Positions 52,313-63,473 of a stretch of DNA of 64,000 nt are shown piece after piece. The translations under genes were made by a program, and so were the position numbers. Each line of letters opens with the position of its first letter. Position 1 is the first letter of the stretch. Under the pieces are notes generated by a model. The model did not search any database, was not told the origin of the DNA, and saw nothing but the letters and a program-made list of their open reading frames with translations. The stretch lies in the NCBI RefSeq assembly GCF_013374995.1, contig NZ_CP056030.1:1582501-1646500 (forward strand). The letters run 5' to 3'. This DNA comes from Pseudomonas eucalypticola. GTDB taxonomy: Bacteria; Pseudomonadota; Gammaproteobacteria; Pseudomonadales; Pseudomonadaceae.

Positions 52313-55084
52313 ATGGTTCAAGTTCGCAAACTGGTGTTAGCAATAGCCGCCGCCTCGGCGCTGTCATCCGGTATGGCGCGTGCACTGGATCTGGGCGAAG
52401 TCACCTTGAAGTCGGCGGCCAACCAGCCACTGGTGGCCGAAATCGAGCTGCTCGACGTGCGCGACCTGGCGCCGGCCGACATCAAGGCCAGCCTGGCCGC
52501 GCCCGAAGAGTTCCAGAAGGCCGGCGTGAACCGCGAAGCGTTCCTCAATGACCTGACCTTTACCCCGGTGATCAACAGCGGCGGGCGCAGCGTTATCCGT
52601 GTCACCTCCCGGCAGCCGGTCAGCGAACCGATGCTCAAGTTCCTCGTGCAGGTGCTGTGGCCCAGTGGCCGGCTGTTGCGTGACTACAGTGTTCTGGTCG
52701 ACGCGTCCAGGTTCGCCCCCCAGGGCGCGGCGCCCGTGCAGCCCACCACCACGCCTGCGGTCACCAGCCAGACCCAGGGGCGCGAAGGTGGCTATACCAC
52801 CAACCGCCGTGACACCTTGTGGGAAATTGCCCAGAAGAACCCGGTGCCGGGTGCGTCGGTGCAGCAGACCATGCTGGCCATCCAGGCGTTGAACCCCGAT
52901 GCCTTCGTGGCGGGTAACATCAACCGGCTCAAGACCGGCGAAGTGCTGCGCATGCCCACCCCGCAACAGGCCACGGCCCTGGGTCAGGGGCCGGCCATCG
53001 CCGAAGTGGCACGGCAGAACGCCGCCTGGCGGGAAGGCCGCCGCCTGGGCCCGCGCGCCCAGCAACTGGATGCGACCCGGCGCACGGGGACCGGCGACGC
53101 TCCGGCGCAGACCGAAGCGGGCGACAAGCTCAGCCTAGTGGCCGCCGACGGCAGCAATGGCCAGGGCAAGGCGGGCGACCGCCAGGCGCGCCTGGCCCAG
53201 GCCCAGGAGAACCTGGACGCCACCCGCCGCGACAATGCCGAGCTGAAAAGCCGCATGACCGATTTGCAGAGCCAGTTGGACAAGCTGCAGAAGCTGATCC
53301 AGCTCAAGAATGACCAACTGGCCAAGCTGGAAGCGGCCGGTGCCGCGGCGCCGGCCACGTCGGCCGCGGCTGACGCCACCCCGGCGACACCCGGCAGCGA
53401 TGCGCCGGCGCCAGCGGTCAACGCGCAGCTGACCCCACCGCCCGCCACCGAGGCGCCAGCGACACCTGCCGCTGCCACCCCGGACGCCACACCCGCACCG
53501 ACCGCCCCCGTGGCGGCCGAACCTGCGCCAGTGGAAGAAAAGCCGGGCCTGTTCTCGCGCCTGCTCACCAGCCCGATCATGCTCGGCCTGATCGCCGGTG
53601 CCGCGGTACTGATCCTGCTGTTGGCCGCGCTGCTGCTGGCACGCCGGCGCAAGGCGCAGCTGGAAGCCGAAAAACACATGCGCATGGCCCGTGCCCTGGC
53701 CGAGGAAAACGCCTTCACCGAAGACCTCGACCTGCCTGCCAGCAGTTTCGAGGGCCTGGAAACCCCGCCGCCCAGCGTGAAGCTGGCGCCGGCCATGGTG
53801 GCTGCTTCCGCCGCGGCAGCGGTAGCGGCCGCTGAGCCGGCCCCGGTGGTGGCGCACGCGCATTCGGACGTCATTCCCACGCCGCCGCTGCGTCCGGCCG
53901 CCGAGCCGGTAGCGCCGGCGCCCGTGGTCGAGCCGTTGGTGGCCCGGGTGATCGAGCCGTCCGCCACCACCGCGCCTCATGATGTGCTGGCCGAGGCCGA
54001 CCGGTTGATCGCCGAGGGGCACTACAACCAGGCTGAAGACCTGCTCGAACCGGCCGTCAGCGCCGAACCGGAGCGCAGCGACCTGCGCCTGAAGCTGATG
54101 GAAGCCTATGCACACCAAGGTGACCGCAACGCGTTCATCAGCGAAGAGCGCAAGCTGGTCGCCAATGGCCAGAACCACGCGGCCGTCGAAGGCCTGAAGG
54201 CGCGTTTCCCGGCCATGCTCGGGGTGGCCATCGCCGCCGCCAGCGCAGCCGCCGTCGCCGCCGAACTGGATGCCCAGTACGTCAAGGACCTGTTGATGGA
54301 CGAACCCGGTGCCGCCGACCCGATCGACGACACCTTCGACAGCGACTTCGACCTGAACCTGGACGACGAACTGACGGCTCCTGCCGAGCCGGACCTGGAC
54401 ATCGCCGATTTCGACGATGACCTGCTGCTCGACGAGCCACAACCCCTCGACCCGCCGGTCGCCGAGCCCCTGGCGTCCAGCCCCTCGGCGCTGGACGAAG
54501 ACGACCTGGACTTCGAGGCTCTGCTGGCCGAACACGCCAAGCCGGTGGAAGAAGCGCCGCTGGACGACCTGACCGACTTCGACCTGGACGTGGCCGATGA
54601 CGAGCCCGCCGTTCCCACCAAGGACCCGGAGCTGGGTGCGCCACTGGCCGATCTCGAGAGCGATCCGGACCTGGAGGCGCCCCAGGTGCCGCCGGCCCCG
54701 GTCGATGACCTGGAGCTGCCGGAAGACTTCGATTTGTCCCTGGCCGAGGAAATGGACAGCGCCGCTGACCAGCATGAAGCCAAGCTGGGCGATGTCAGTG
54801 CCGAACTGGACAGGTTGTCGGCCAGCCTGGAGCAGCCGCCCATCGCCGAGCCGTTCAAGGCGCCACCGGCGGAACTGGACAGCCTGGACGACCTGCCGCC
54901 GTTCGAAGACGACTTCGACTATCTGTCGGGCACCGATGAGGCCGCCACCAAACTGGACCTGGCCCGCGCCTACATCGAGATGGGCGACCACGACGGTGCA
55001 CGCGACATCCTCGACGAAGTGGTCAAGGAAGGCACCGAAGGCCAGCAGACCGAAGCCCGCGAGATGCTTTCGCGCCTGGTGTAA
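52313..55084 (+). CDS. fimV: FimV, polar hub/peptidoglycan-binding protein
   Basis: 923 residues. A signal peptide (LVLAIAAASALSSGMARA) is followed by the FimV N-domain (DLGEVTLKSAANQPLVAEIE), a LysM domain (about 158-215), a coiled coil (about 285-345) and an Ala/Pro linker. One membrane helix lies near 422-443 (MLGLIAGAAVLILLLAALLL). A long, very acidic cytosolic part ends in the conserved TPR-like FimV tail (TKLDLARAYIEMGDHDGARD). In P. aeruginosa it is needed for type IV pili, twitching and polar organisation. The extreme Asp/Glu repeats give an unusual charge. Confidence 0.95.
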   Translation: MVQVRKLVLAIAAASALSSGMARALDLGEVTLKSAANQPLVAEIELLDVRDLAPADIKASLAAPEEFQKAGVNREAFLNDLTFTPVINSGGRSVIRVTSRQPVSEPMLKFLVQVLWPSGRLLRDYSVLVDASRFAPQGAAPVQPTTTPAVTSQTQGREGGYTTNRRDTLWEIAQKNPVPGASVQQTMLAIQALNPDAFVAGNINRLKTGEVLRMPTPQQATALGQGPAIAEVARQNAAWREGRRLGPRAQQLDATRRTGTGDAPAQTEAGDKLSLVAADGSNGQGKAGDRQARLAQAQENLDATRRDNAELKSRMTDLQSQLDKLQKLIQLKNDQLAKLEAAGAAAPATSAAADATPATPGSDAPAPAVNAQLTPPPATEAPATPAAATPDATPAPTAPVAAEPAPVEEKPGLFSRLLTSPIMLGLIAGAAVLILLLAALLLARRRKAQLEAEKHMRMARALAEENAFTEDLDLPASSFEGLETPPPSVKLAPAMVAASAAAAVAAAEPAPVVAHAHSDVIPTPPLRPAAEPVAPAPVVEPLVARVIEPSATTAPHDVLAEADRLIAEGHYNQAEDLLEPAVSAEPERSDLRLKLMEAYAHQGDRNAFISEERKLVANGQNHAAVEGLKARFPAMLGVAIAAASAAAVAAELDAQYVKDLLMDEPGAADPIDDTFDSDFDLNLDDELTAPAEPDLDIADFDDDLLLDEPQPLDPPVAEPLASSPSALDEDDLDFEALLAEHAKPVEEAPLDDLTDFDLDVADDEPAVPTKDPELGAPLADLESDPDLEAPQVPPAPVDDLELPEDFDLSLAEEMDSAADQHEAKLGDVSAELDRLSASLEQPPIAEPFKAPPAELDSLDDLPPFEDDFDYLSGTDEAATKLDLARAYIEMGDHDGARDILDEVVKEGTEGQQTEAREMLSRLV

Positions 55085-55095
55085 CGGCAGCGGCA

Positions 55096-55175
55096 AGGGG
55101 CAAGCTGCAAGCACTGCGCGTTGCCCCACTCGCTTTTAACTCGCAGCTTGAAGCGTCAGGCTTGAAGCTGCCCCT
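55096..55175. repeat. Inverted repeat between fimV and truA
   Basis: AGGGGCAAGCTGCAAGC (55096-55112) pairs with GCTTGAAGCTGCCCCT (55160-55175), with CGCAGCTTGAAGCG between. This resembles the AGCTTGCAGCTTG-type extragenic repeats of Pseudomonas. It sits in the fimV-truA gap. Confidence 0.55.
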
Positions 55176-55186
55176 AAGGGAACAAC

Positions 55187-56041
55187 GTGGACATTCTTCA
55201 AGAATCGGCCAGCGAAATCGCTGCCGATGGCTTCACCCGCATCGCCCTGGGCGTGGAATACAAGGGTTCGCGCTACCGCGGCTGGCAGCGCCAGGCCTCG
55301 GGCGTGCTGACCGTGCAGGAAACCCTGGAGAAGGCCCTTTCCATCGTCGCCGACTCGCCGGTGGACCTGATGTGTGCCGGGCGTACCGACGCCGGCGTGC
55401 ACGCCTGCGGCCAGGTGGTGCATTTCGATACGCGCGCCGTGCGCTCCATGAAGGCCTGGACCATGGGCGCCAACATCAACCTGCCCCATGACATCAGCGT
55501 CACCTGGGCCCAGGAGATGCCGTCCAACTTTCACGCCCGCTTCAAGGCCATTGCCCGCCGCTACCGCTACGTGATCTACAACGACCAGATCCGCCCGGCG
55601 CATCTGGGTGAGGAGATCACCTGGAACCACCGCCCGCTGGACGTCGACCGCATGGCCCAGGCCGCCGAGTACCTGGTGGGCACCCATGATTTCAGTGCCT
55701 TCCGGGCGGGCCAGTGCCAGGCCAAGTCGCCGATCAAGCAGATGCACCACGTGCGCGTCAGCCGCCACGGCAAGATGATCGTGCTCGATATCCGTGCCAA
55801 TGCCTTCCTGCACCACATGGTGCGCAACATCGCCGGCGTGCTGATGACCATCGGCGCCGGCGAGCGTCCGGTGGAGTGGATGCGCGAGGTGCTGGAAAGC
55901 CGCGAGCGCCGCAGCGGCGGTGTCACCGCGCACCCTTATGGCCTGTACCTCGTGCAAGTGGAATACCGCGACGAGTTCCCGCTGCCGGAGCGCTACATCG
56001 GCCCGCACTTCCTGACAGGCTTCGATACATTGCCGGGCTGA
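55187..56041 (+). CDS. truA: tRNA pseudouridine(38-40) synthase TruA
   Basis: 284 residues from GTG 55187, with AAGGGA upstream. Catalytic Asp68 is in CAGRTDAGVHACGQVVHF. RYRYVIYN and HHMVRNIAGVLM are further family segments. It forms pseudouridine in tRNA anticodon arms. trpF follows 61 bases later. Confidence 0.96.
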   Translation: MDILQESASEIAADGFTRIALGVEYKGSRYRGWQRQASGVLTVQETLEKALSIVADSPVDLMCAGRTDAGVHACGQVVHFDTRAVRSMKAWTMGANINLPHDISVTWAQEMPSNFHARFKAIARRYRYVIYNDQIRPAHLGEEITWNHRPLDVDRMAQAAEYLVGTHDFSAFRAGQCQAKSPIKQMHHVRVSRHGKMIVLDIRANAFLHHMVRNIAGVLMTIGAGERPVEWMREVLESRERRSGGVTAHPYGLYLVQVEYRDEFPLPERYIGPHFLTGFDTLPG

Positions 56042-56102
56042 CGGGCTGGAATGCATTTGCTAACATCCAAGGCTTTGGCGACTTCCTGAGGTTTTTCCGC
56101 AT

Positions 56103-56726
56103 ATGTCGGCCGTTCGCAGCAAAATCTGCGGTATTACTCGAATCGAAGACGCGCTGGCAGCGGCTGAGGCAGGTGCGCACGCCATCGGCCTGGTGTTCTA
56201 CGCCAAAAGCCCCCGCGCGGTCACGGCCGAGCAGGCACGGGCCATCGTCGCCGCGTTGCCACCGTTCGTGACCACCGTGGGGCTGTTCGTCAATGCCAGC
56301 CGCTGCGAGTTGACGGAAATCCTCGAGGTGGTGCCCCTGGACCTGCTGCAGTTTCACGGTGACGAGACCCCGGCTGACTGCGAAGGCTACCACCGGCCCT
56401 ACATCAAGGCCGTGCGGGTGCGCCCGGGTGAAGACCTGGAGGCCATTTGCAAGCAGTACGCCAATGCGCGGGGCATTTTGCTGGACACCTATGTCGCCGG
56501 CGTACCGGGTGGCACTGGCGAGGCGTTCGACTGGGGCCTGGTGCCCGAGCGTCTGAGCAAGCCGATCATCCTGGCCGGTGGCCTGTCGGCCGCCAACGTC
56601 GCCGAGGCCATCGCCCAGGTCAAACCCTACGCCGTGGATGTCAGCGGTGGGGTAGAGGTGGCCAAGGGCATCAAGGATGCGGACAAGATCGACGCGTTCA
56701 TGCGTGCCGTTCGCAGCGCCGGGTAA
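56103..56726 (+). CDS. trpF: Phosphoribosylanthranilate isomerase
   Basis: 207 residues, TIM barrel. The catalytic Cys is in [17 protein letters not shown] and the Asp in [19 protein letters not shown]. It carries out the third step of tryptophan synthesis. As in other pseudomonads it is apart from trpBA and trpGDC and lies between truA and accD. Confidence 0.96.
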   Translation: MSAVRSKICGITRIEDALAAAEAGAHAIGLVFYAKSPRAVTAEQARAIVAALPPFVTTVGLFVNASRCELTEILEVVPLDLLQFHGDETPADCEGYHRPYIKAVRVRPGEDLEAICKQYANARGILLDTYVAGVPGGTGEAFDWGLVPERLSKPIILAGGLSAANVAEAIAQVKPYAVDVSGGVEVAKGIKDADKIDAFMRAVRSAG

Positions 56727-56918
56727 CGCAATTGCCTGCCCATCGGGAATAGGGAATGACTTCAGGGGATGTGACGGTTGCCATTCTGCCACCGTCCATA
56801 CCTCTGGCAAGGCGATGGCGACCCATGGGTCGGCCGTCCTGAATTTGAAGATGGCGCGAGCGCACACGTGCAGTTCCCCATCCTTTACACGAATTAAATT
56901 GAGCTCAAGGGCATGCGC

Positions 56919-56949
56919 GGGACCTGTCACTGCGTGCGCAGGCGGTCCC
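56919..56949 (+). promoter_or_regulatory. Small inverted repeat in the accD leader
   Basis: GGGACC (56919-56924) and GGTCCC (56944-56949), with partly complementary CTG/CAG inside, form a hairpin that ends 20 bases before the accD start. The trpF-accD gap is 243 bases and also holds an AATTAAATTGAG stretch that could contain a promoter. AccD proteins can bind their own mRNA in E. coli; whether this hairpin matters is unknown. Confidence 0.3.
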
Positions 56950-56969
56950 CGGTACTGGAGAAAGAAAGC

Positions 56970-57886
<917 letters not shown>

Positions 57887-57890
<4 letters not shown>

Positions 57891-59194
57891 CCGAACGTAC
57901 CCTGGGCGAGTGGCTCGCTTATCTGGAGCAGTTGCACCCGGCGGCCATCGACATGGGCCTGGACCGCTGCCAGCAAGTGCTGGCGCGGCTGGGGCTGGGT
58001 CGCCTGGCGCCTCGGGTCATTACCGTCACCGGTACCAACGGCAAGGGTTCCACCTGTGCCTTTGTCGCCTCGCTGCTCAAGGCCCAGGGCCTGAAGGTTG
58101 GCGTCTACGCGTCGCCGCACCTGCTGCGTTACAACGAGCGGGTGCTGATCGATGGCGTCGAAGTCGACGATGCCCGGCTGTGCGAGGCCTTCGCGGCGCT
58201 CGAAGCGGCCCGTGGCGAGATTTCCCTCACCTACTTCGAAATGGGCACCCTGGCGGCCTTCTGGCTGTTCAAGCAGGCCGGGCTCGACGCCGTGGTGCTG
58301 GAAGTGGGCCTGGGTGGGCGGCTGGATGCCGTCAACCTGATCGATGCCGACCTGTCGCTGATCACCAGCGTGGGCCTGGACCACGCCGATTACCTGGGTA
58401 ACACCCGCGAATCGGTGGGTTTCGAGAAAGCGGGTATCCTGCGTGCCGGGCGCCCGGCGCTGTGCGGCGACCTGGAGCCGCCGCACACGGTGCTCGACAA
58501 GGTGGCCGAGCTGGCGTGCCCATTCTTCCTGCGTGGCCAGGACTATGACCTGGCCATCGGTGACAACCAGTGGCAGTGGCGCGGCCGCGACCTGGATGGC
58601 CAGCCGGTGGTGCTGGACGGCCTGCCGTTGCTGGACCTGCCCATGGAAAACGCCGCGTTGGCGCTGCAGGCCTACCGCCTCACAGGCCTGCCCTGGGATG
58701 CGCCGCAACTGGTCGCGGCCTTGCTGGCGACCCGGGTCATGGGGCGCCTGGACCGGCGCCAGGTGGTGTGGCAAGGCAAGCGCCTGAACCTGTTGCTGGA
58801 CGTGGGCCACAACCCGCACGCTGCCGAGTACCTGGCCCGGCGCCTGGCCAGCAAGCCGCCGGCTGGCCGCCGCCTGGCGGTGTTCGGCCTGCTGGCCGAC
58901 AAGGACCTGCACGGCGTGCTGGCACCTCTGGCAAGCCTTGTCGGCCACTGGGCGGTCACGCCGCTGCCAACCTCGCGTACTCGCCCGGCCGCCGAGCTTG
59001 AACAGGCGCTGGCGAACCTTGGTGCGTCGGTGACGTCCTATGCCAGCGTTGCCGAGGCCATCGAGGCCCAGTGCGCGCAGGCGACGGTCGAGGATGAAAT
59101 CCTGCTGTTCGGATCTTTTTATTGTGTCGGCGAGGCCCTGGAATGGCTGGCGCGGCATGCCACGGAGGAAGTTGCGGATGGCTTTGCTGGATAA
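57887..59194 (+). CDS. folC: Folylpolyglutamate/dihydrofolate synthase
   Basis: 435 residues, Mur-ligase fold. The P-loop is [20 protein letters not shown]; the metal/ATP segments are [12 protein letters not shown] and [16 protein letters not shown]. It adds glutamate to folates. It overlaps accD at the start and the SPOR gene by 17 bases at the end. Confidence 0.96.
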
Positions 59195-59849
59195 CGTGTT
59201 CAAGCAGCGAATGGTCGGTGCCCTGGTGCTGATCGCCTTGGCGGTGATCTTCCTGCCGATGCTGTTTTCCCGTCAGGACGAGCAGCGCCAGGTGCGTGTC
59301 GACGCGCCTGAGGCGCCCCAGGCGCCGGTTGTCCAGCAGGTCAAGGTCGAGCCGGTGCCGGTCCCTGAACAGCAGAACCTGCCCCAGGACGCCGAGTCGG
59401 TGGAGGCCCAGGCGGCCCCCACTGCGCCACCGCCCTCCATGCCTGTGGCCCCGGCACCGCCTGCGCCACCTTCCCAGCGCGCTCCCGTGCAGACTCAGGC
59501 CCAGGCCCCTGCGCCGGCACCCAAGCCAGCACCCGTTGCCAAGCCGGCTCCCGCCCCGGCGCCCGTGGCCAAGGCCGACCCTGCCGCCAGCAAGATCGAC
59601 GCCAATGGTCTGCCCGTCAGCTGGGCCGTGCAGTTGGCCAGCCTGTCCAACCGCGCCAGCGCCGACAGCCTGCAGAAAAGCCTGCGCAGCCAGGGCTATA
59701 ATGCCTATGTACGTTCGGCCGATGGCATGAACCGGGTCTTCGTCGGGCCGCTGATCGAGCGTGCCGAGGCCGAGCGCCTGCGTGACCTGATCAGCCGCCA
59801 GCAGAACGTCAAGGGCTTCGTGGTGAGGTTCCAGCCCGAACGCAACTGA
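59178..59849 (+). CDS. SPOR-domain protein (DedD-like)
   Basis: 223 residues from ATG 59178. An N-terminal membrane helix (RMVGALVLIALAVIFLPMLF, residues 10-29) is followed by a long Pro/Ala/Gln linker. The C-terminal SPOR domain (about 145-220, WAVQLASLSNRASADSLQKS) binds denuded septal peptidoglycan. DedD-like proteins support cell division. The accD-folC-SPOR-cvpA-purF order is conserved. Confidence 0.93.
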   Translation: MALLDNVFKQRMVGALVLIALAVIFLPMLFSRQDEQRQVRVDAPEAPQAPVVQQVKVEPVPVPEQQNLPQDAESVEAQAAPTAPPPSMPVAPAPPAPPSQRAPVQTQAQAPAPAPKPAPVAKPAPAPAPVAKADPAASKIDANGLPVSWAVQLASLSNRASADSLQKSLRSQGYNAYVRSADGMNRVFVGPLIERAEAERLRDLISRQQNVKGFVVRFQPERN

Positions 59850-59889
59850 CTGGCCGGGCGCTTTACCGCAATGCCCCGACAATCATTGC

Positions 59890-59928
59890 TTACCCAGAAG
59901 GCGGCGCTCTGCTAAAATGCGCCGCCTT
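59890..59928 (+). promoter_or_regulatory. cvpA-purF promoter with embedded inverted repeat
   Basis: TTACCC (59890) and TAAAAT (59913), 17 bases apart, form a candidate promoter. The -10 box lies in the loop of a perfect inverted repeat AAGGCGGCGC-N11-GCGCCGCCTT (59898-59928). The repeat could be an operator or an early hairpin. It is not the E. coli PurR sequence. Confidence 0.5.
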
Positions 59929-59948
59929 ATCCGTTTGCAGGCTGCACC

Positions 59949-60509
59949 GTGGCATTTACCTGGGTTGACTGGGCGATACTCGCGATTATCGCCATCTCCG
60001 CTTTGATCAGCTTGAAGCGCGGCTTCGTCAAGGAAGCCTTGTCTCTGCTCACCTGGATCATTGCCGGTGCGGTCGCCTGGATGTTCGGAGGCGCTTTGTC
60101 CCAGTACCTGGAAGGCTACATCCAGACACCTTCGGCCCGCGTCATCGCTGGCTGCGCCATCCTGTTCGTCGCCACGCTGCTGGTCGGCGCCATGGTCAAC
60201 TTTCTCATTGGTGAACTGATCCGCGTGACCGGCCTGTCCGGTACCGATCGGTTCCTGGGCACCGCTTTCGGCGCGGCGCGCGGCGGCCTGCTGGTGGTCG
60301 TCGGCGTCGGGCTGCTGAGCCTGGGCCCGTTTCAACAAGACACCTGGTGGCAGCAGTCTCGGCTGGTGCCCCAATTTCTATTGGTCGCCGACTGGTCGAA
60401 AAACCTCGTTCTGGGGATGACCAGCCAGTGGCTCGCCAGCGGGATCAGCTCACCCGTTGATCTTCCGTTCAAGGACCAGCTCTTTCCTGCCGCCGCCAAG
60501 GGGCAGTGA
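59949..60509 (+). CDS. cvpA: CvpA family membrane protein
   Basis: 186 residues from GTG 59949. Four membrane helices, opening TWVDWAILAIIAISALISLK. In E. coli CvpA is needed for colicin V production and for envelope resistance to bile; its core role is unclear. It stands before purF as in many bacteria. Confidence 0.93.
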   Translation: MAFTWVDWAILAIIAISALISLKRGFVKEALSLLTWIIAGAVAWMFGGALSQYLEGYIQTPSARVIAGCAILFVATLLVGAMVNFLIGELIRVTGLSGTDRFLGTAFGAARGGLLVVVGVGLLSLGPFQQDTWWQQSRLVPQFLLVADWSKNLVLGMTSQWLASGISSPVDLPFKDQLFPAAAKGQ

Positions 60510-60551
60510 AGGGTTGTTCAGTTCAGATTCATTAAGTAGGGGTTGCGTCGC

Positions 60552-62057
60552 ATGTGTGGCATCGTCGGTATCGTCGGTAAGTCGAACGTCAATCAGGCGC
60601 TGTATGACGCGCTAACCGTCCTCCAGCACCGCGGCCAGGACGCTGCCGGTATTGTGACCAGCCATGATGGCCGGTTATTCCTGCGCAAGGACAACGGGTT
60701 GGTGCGTGATGTTTTCCAGCAGCGCCATATGCAGCGCCTGGTGGGCAACATGGGGATCGGCCACGTCCGTTACCCGACCGCGGGCAGCTCGACCTCGGCC
60801 GAGGCCCAGCCGTTCTACGTCAACTCGCCGTATGGCATCACCCTGGCGCACAACGGCAACCTGACCAACGTTGAACAGTTGGCCAAGGAAATCTACGAAT
60901 CGGACCTGCGTCACGTCAACACCAGCTCCGACTCCGAAGTGCTGCTCAACGTGTTCGCCCACGAGCTGGCGGTGCGCGGCAAGCTGCAGCCCACCGAGGA
61001 AGACGTGTTCGCTGCCGTCGCCGACGTGCACAAGCGCTGCCGTGGCGGCTACGCCGTGGTGGCCATGATCACCGGCTACGGCATCGTCGGTTTCCGCGAC
61101 CCGAACGCCATCCGCCCGATCGTCTTCGGCCAGCGCCACACCGACGAAGGCGTGGAGTACATGATCGCCTCCGAGAGCGTGTCCCTGGACGTGCTGGGCT
61201 TCACCCTGATCCGCGACCTGGCCCCGGGCGAAGCGGTGTACATCACCGAAGACGGCAAGCTGCACACCCGCCAGTGCGCGCCGAACCCGAAATACGCACC
61301 GTGCATCTTCGAACACGTGTACCTGGCGCGTCCGGACTCGATCATCGACGGCATCTCGGTCTACAAGGCGCGCCTGCGCATGGGCGAGAAGCTGGCCGAC
61401 AAGATCCTGCGCGAGCGTCCGGACCACGACATCGACGTGGTCATCCCTATTCCGGACACCAGCCGCACCGCGGCGCTGGAACTGGCCAACCACCTGGGCG
61501 TGAAATTCCGCGAAGGCTTCGTCAAGAACCGCTACATCGGCCGTACCTTCATCATGCCCGGCCAGGCCGCGCGCAAGAAATCGGTCCGCCAGAAGCTCAA
61601 TGCCATCGAGCTGGAATTCCGCGGCAAGAACGTGATGCTGGTGGACGACTCGATCGTGCGCGGCACCACCTGCAAGCAGATCATCCAGATGGCGCGCGAA
61701 GCGGGCGCCAAGAACGTCTACTTCTGTTCCGCCGCCCCGGCCGTTCGCTATCCGAACGTCTACGGCATCGACATGCCAAGCGCCCACGAACTGATCGCCC
61801 ACAACCGCAGCACCCAGGAAGTGGCCGACCTGATCGGCGCCGACTGGCTGATCTACCAGGACCTGCCGGACCTGATCGACGCCGTGGGTGGCGGCAAGGT
61901 CAAGATCGAGCATTTCGACTGCGCGGTGTTCGACGGCCAGTACGTCACCGGTGACATCGACGACAAGTACCTGAACAAGATCGAACAGGCGCGTAACGAT
62001 GCCTCGAAGATCAAGACCCAGGCTGTCAGCGCGATCATTGATCTGTACAACAACTGA
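60552..62057 (+). CDS. purF: Amidophosphoribosyltransferase
   Basis: 501 residues from ATG 60552, so that Cys2 ([10 protein letters not shown]) becomes the N-terminal nucleophile after Met removal; a TTG nine bases upstream is rejected for this reason. The glutaminase domain precedes the PRPP site [18 protein letters not shown]. It carries out the first committed purine step. A terminator follows. Confidence 0.98.
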   Translation: MCGIVGIVGKSNVNQALYDALTVLQHRGQDAAGIVTSHDGRLFLRKDNGLVRDVFQQRHMQRLVGNMGIGHVRYPTAGSSTSAEAQPFYVNSPYGITLAHNGNLTNVEQLAKEIYESDLRHVNTSSDSEVLLNVFAHELAVRGKLQPTEEDVFAAVADVHKRCRGGYAVVAMITGYGIVGFRDPNAIRPIVFGQRHTDEGVEYMIASESVSLDVLGFTLIRDLAPGEAVYITEDGKLHTRQCAPNPKYAPCIFEHVYLARPDSIIDGISVYKARLRMGEKLADKILRERPDHDIDVVIPIPDTSRTAALELANHLGVKFREGFVKNRYIGRTFIMPGQAARKKSVRQKLNAIELEFRGKNVMLVDDSIVRGTTCKQIIQMAREAGAKNVYFCSAAPAVRYPNVYGIDMPSAHELIAHNRSTQEVADLIGADWLIYQDLPDLIDAVGGGKVKIEHFDCAVFDGQYVTGDIDDKYLNKIEQARNDASKIKTQAVSAIIDLYNN

Positions 62058-62076
62058 TCGATAGCCTTCGCTCAAG

Positions 62077-62112
62077 CGCCCGGGCCTCTGCAAAGAGCCC
62101 GGGCGTTTTTGC
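62077..62112 (+). terminator. Rho-independent terminator after purF
   Basis: CGCCCGGGC and GCCCGGGCG form a 9-bp perfect stem, followed by TTTTT. Confidence 0.93.
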
Positions 62113-62114
62113 TT

Positions 62115-62205
62115 GTTCGACCGGGCGAAGCACGGGAGCGCCGCACTGCGCTGCAACGGCCCCCCCTCTGGCCTTTTCCTGAGCTTCGCCTGGTCCCACA
62201 TGAAT
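62115..62205. repeat. REP-like inverted pair between purF and metZ
   Basis: ACCGGGCGAAGCACGGGAGC on the plus strand and TGTGGGACCAGGCGAAGCTC on the minus strand (62179-62200 region) face each other across about 45 bases. They match the units at fliG-fliH and leuD-leuB and form a second REPIN-like pair. Confidence 0.6.
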
Positions 62206-62258
62206 TTGGTAGACTCGTCACCCTGCGTTTTCTATCTATCAGCTTTAGGAGTAGCGGC

Positions 62259-63473
62259 ATGACACAGGAATGGGACGCCGGGCGACTGGACAGCGATCTG
62301 GAAGGGGTCAGCTTCGACACCCTGGCCGTGCGCGCCGGTCAGCACCGCACGCCGGAAGGCGAACACAGCGACCCGCTGTTCTTCACTTCCAGCTACGTTT
62401 TCCGCACCGCTGCCGATGCCGCGGCGCGGTTTGCCGGTGAAGTGCCGGGCAATGTCTATTCGCGCTACACCAACCCGACCGTGCGTTCCTTCGAAGAGCG
62501 CATCGCCGCCCTGGAAGGCGCCGAGCAGGCTGTGGGCTTTGCCACCGGCATGGCGGCGATCACCGCCGTGGCCATGGGCCTGTGCAGCGCAGGCGACCAC
62601 GTGCTGATCTCCCAGAGCGTGTTCGGCTCCACCATCAGCCTGTTCGACAAGTACTTCAAGCGCTTCGGTATTGAAGTGGAATACGTGCCGCTGGCCGACC
62701 TGAAAGGGTGGGAAGCCGCTATCAAGCCCAACACCAAGCTGCTGTTCGTCGAGTCGCCGTCCAACCCGCTGGCCGAACTGGTGGATATCACGGCCCTGGC
62801 CGAGATCGCCCATGCCAAGGGCACCCTGCTGGTGGTGGACAACTGCTTCAGCACCCCGGCATTGCAACAGCCGCTGAAACTGGGCGCCGACATTGTCGTG
62901 CACTCGGCGACCAAGTTCATCGATGGCCAGGGCCGTTGCATGGGCGGCGTGGTCGCCGGCCGCGCCGAGCACATGAAGGAAATGGTCGGCGTGGTGCGTA
63001 CCGCCGGTGCGTCCCTCAGCCCGTTCAACGCCTGGATCTTCCTCAAGGGCCTGGAAACCCTGAACCTGCGCATGCGCGCCCATTGCGCCAGTGCCCAGGC
63101 CCTGGCCGAGTGGCTGGAGCAGCAGGATGGCATCGAGAAGGTGCACTACGCCGGGTTGCCCAGCCACCCGCAGCACGAACTGGCCAAGCGTCAGATGCGC
63201 GGCGGCTTCGGTGGCGTGGTCAGCTTCGAGGTGAAGGGGGGCAAGGAGGGCGCCTGGCGCTTCATCGACGCCACACGCCTGATCTCCATCACTGCCAACC
63301 TGGGTGACAGCAAGACCACCATCACCCACCCTGGCACCACCTCCCACGGGCGCCTGTCGCCTGCCGAGCGTGAGGCGGCGGGTATCCGCGACAGCCTGAT
63401 CCGTGTCGCGGTAGGCCTGGAAGACGTCGGCGACCTGCAAGCCGACCTCGCGCGCGGCCTGGCGGCATTGTGA
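62259..63473 (+). CDS. metZ: O-succinylhomoserine sulfhydrylase
   Basis: 404 residues from ATG 62259 (TAGGAG eight bases upstream); earlier frame covers the REP pair. Cys/Met-metabolism PLP enzyme with the Lys in [17 protein letters not shown] and family parts [20 protein letters not shown] and [18 protein letters not shown]. It makes homocysteine from O-succinylhomoserine and sulfide, the usual direct route in Pseudomonas. It overlaps the next gene by four bases. Confidence 0.95.
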   Translation: MTQEWDAGRLDSDLEGVSFDTLAVRAGQHRTPEGEHSDPLFFTSSYVFRTAADAAARFAGEVPGNVYSRYTNPTVRSFEERIAALEGAEQAVGFATGMAAITAVAMGLCSAGDHVLISQSVFGSTISLFDKYFKRFGIEVEYVPLADLKGWEAAIKPNTKLLFVESPSNPLAELVDITALAEIAHAKGTLLVVDNCFSTPALQQPLKLGADIVVHSATKFIDGQGRCMGGVVAGRAEHMKEMVGVVRTAGASLSPFNAWIFLKGLETLNLRMRAHCASAQALAEWLEQQDGIEKVHYAGLPSHPQHELAKRQMRGGFGGVVSFEVKGGKEGAWRFIDATRLISITANLGDSKTTITHPGTTSHGRLSPAEREAAGIRDSLIRVAVGLEDVGDLQADLARGLAAL

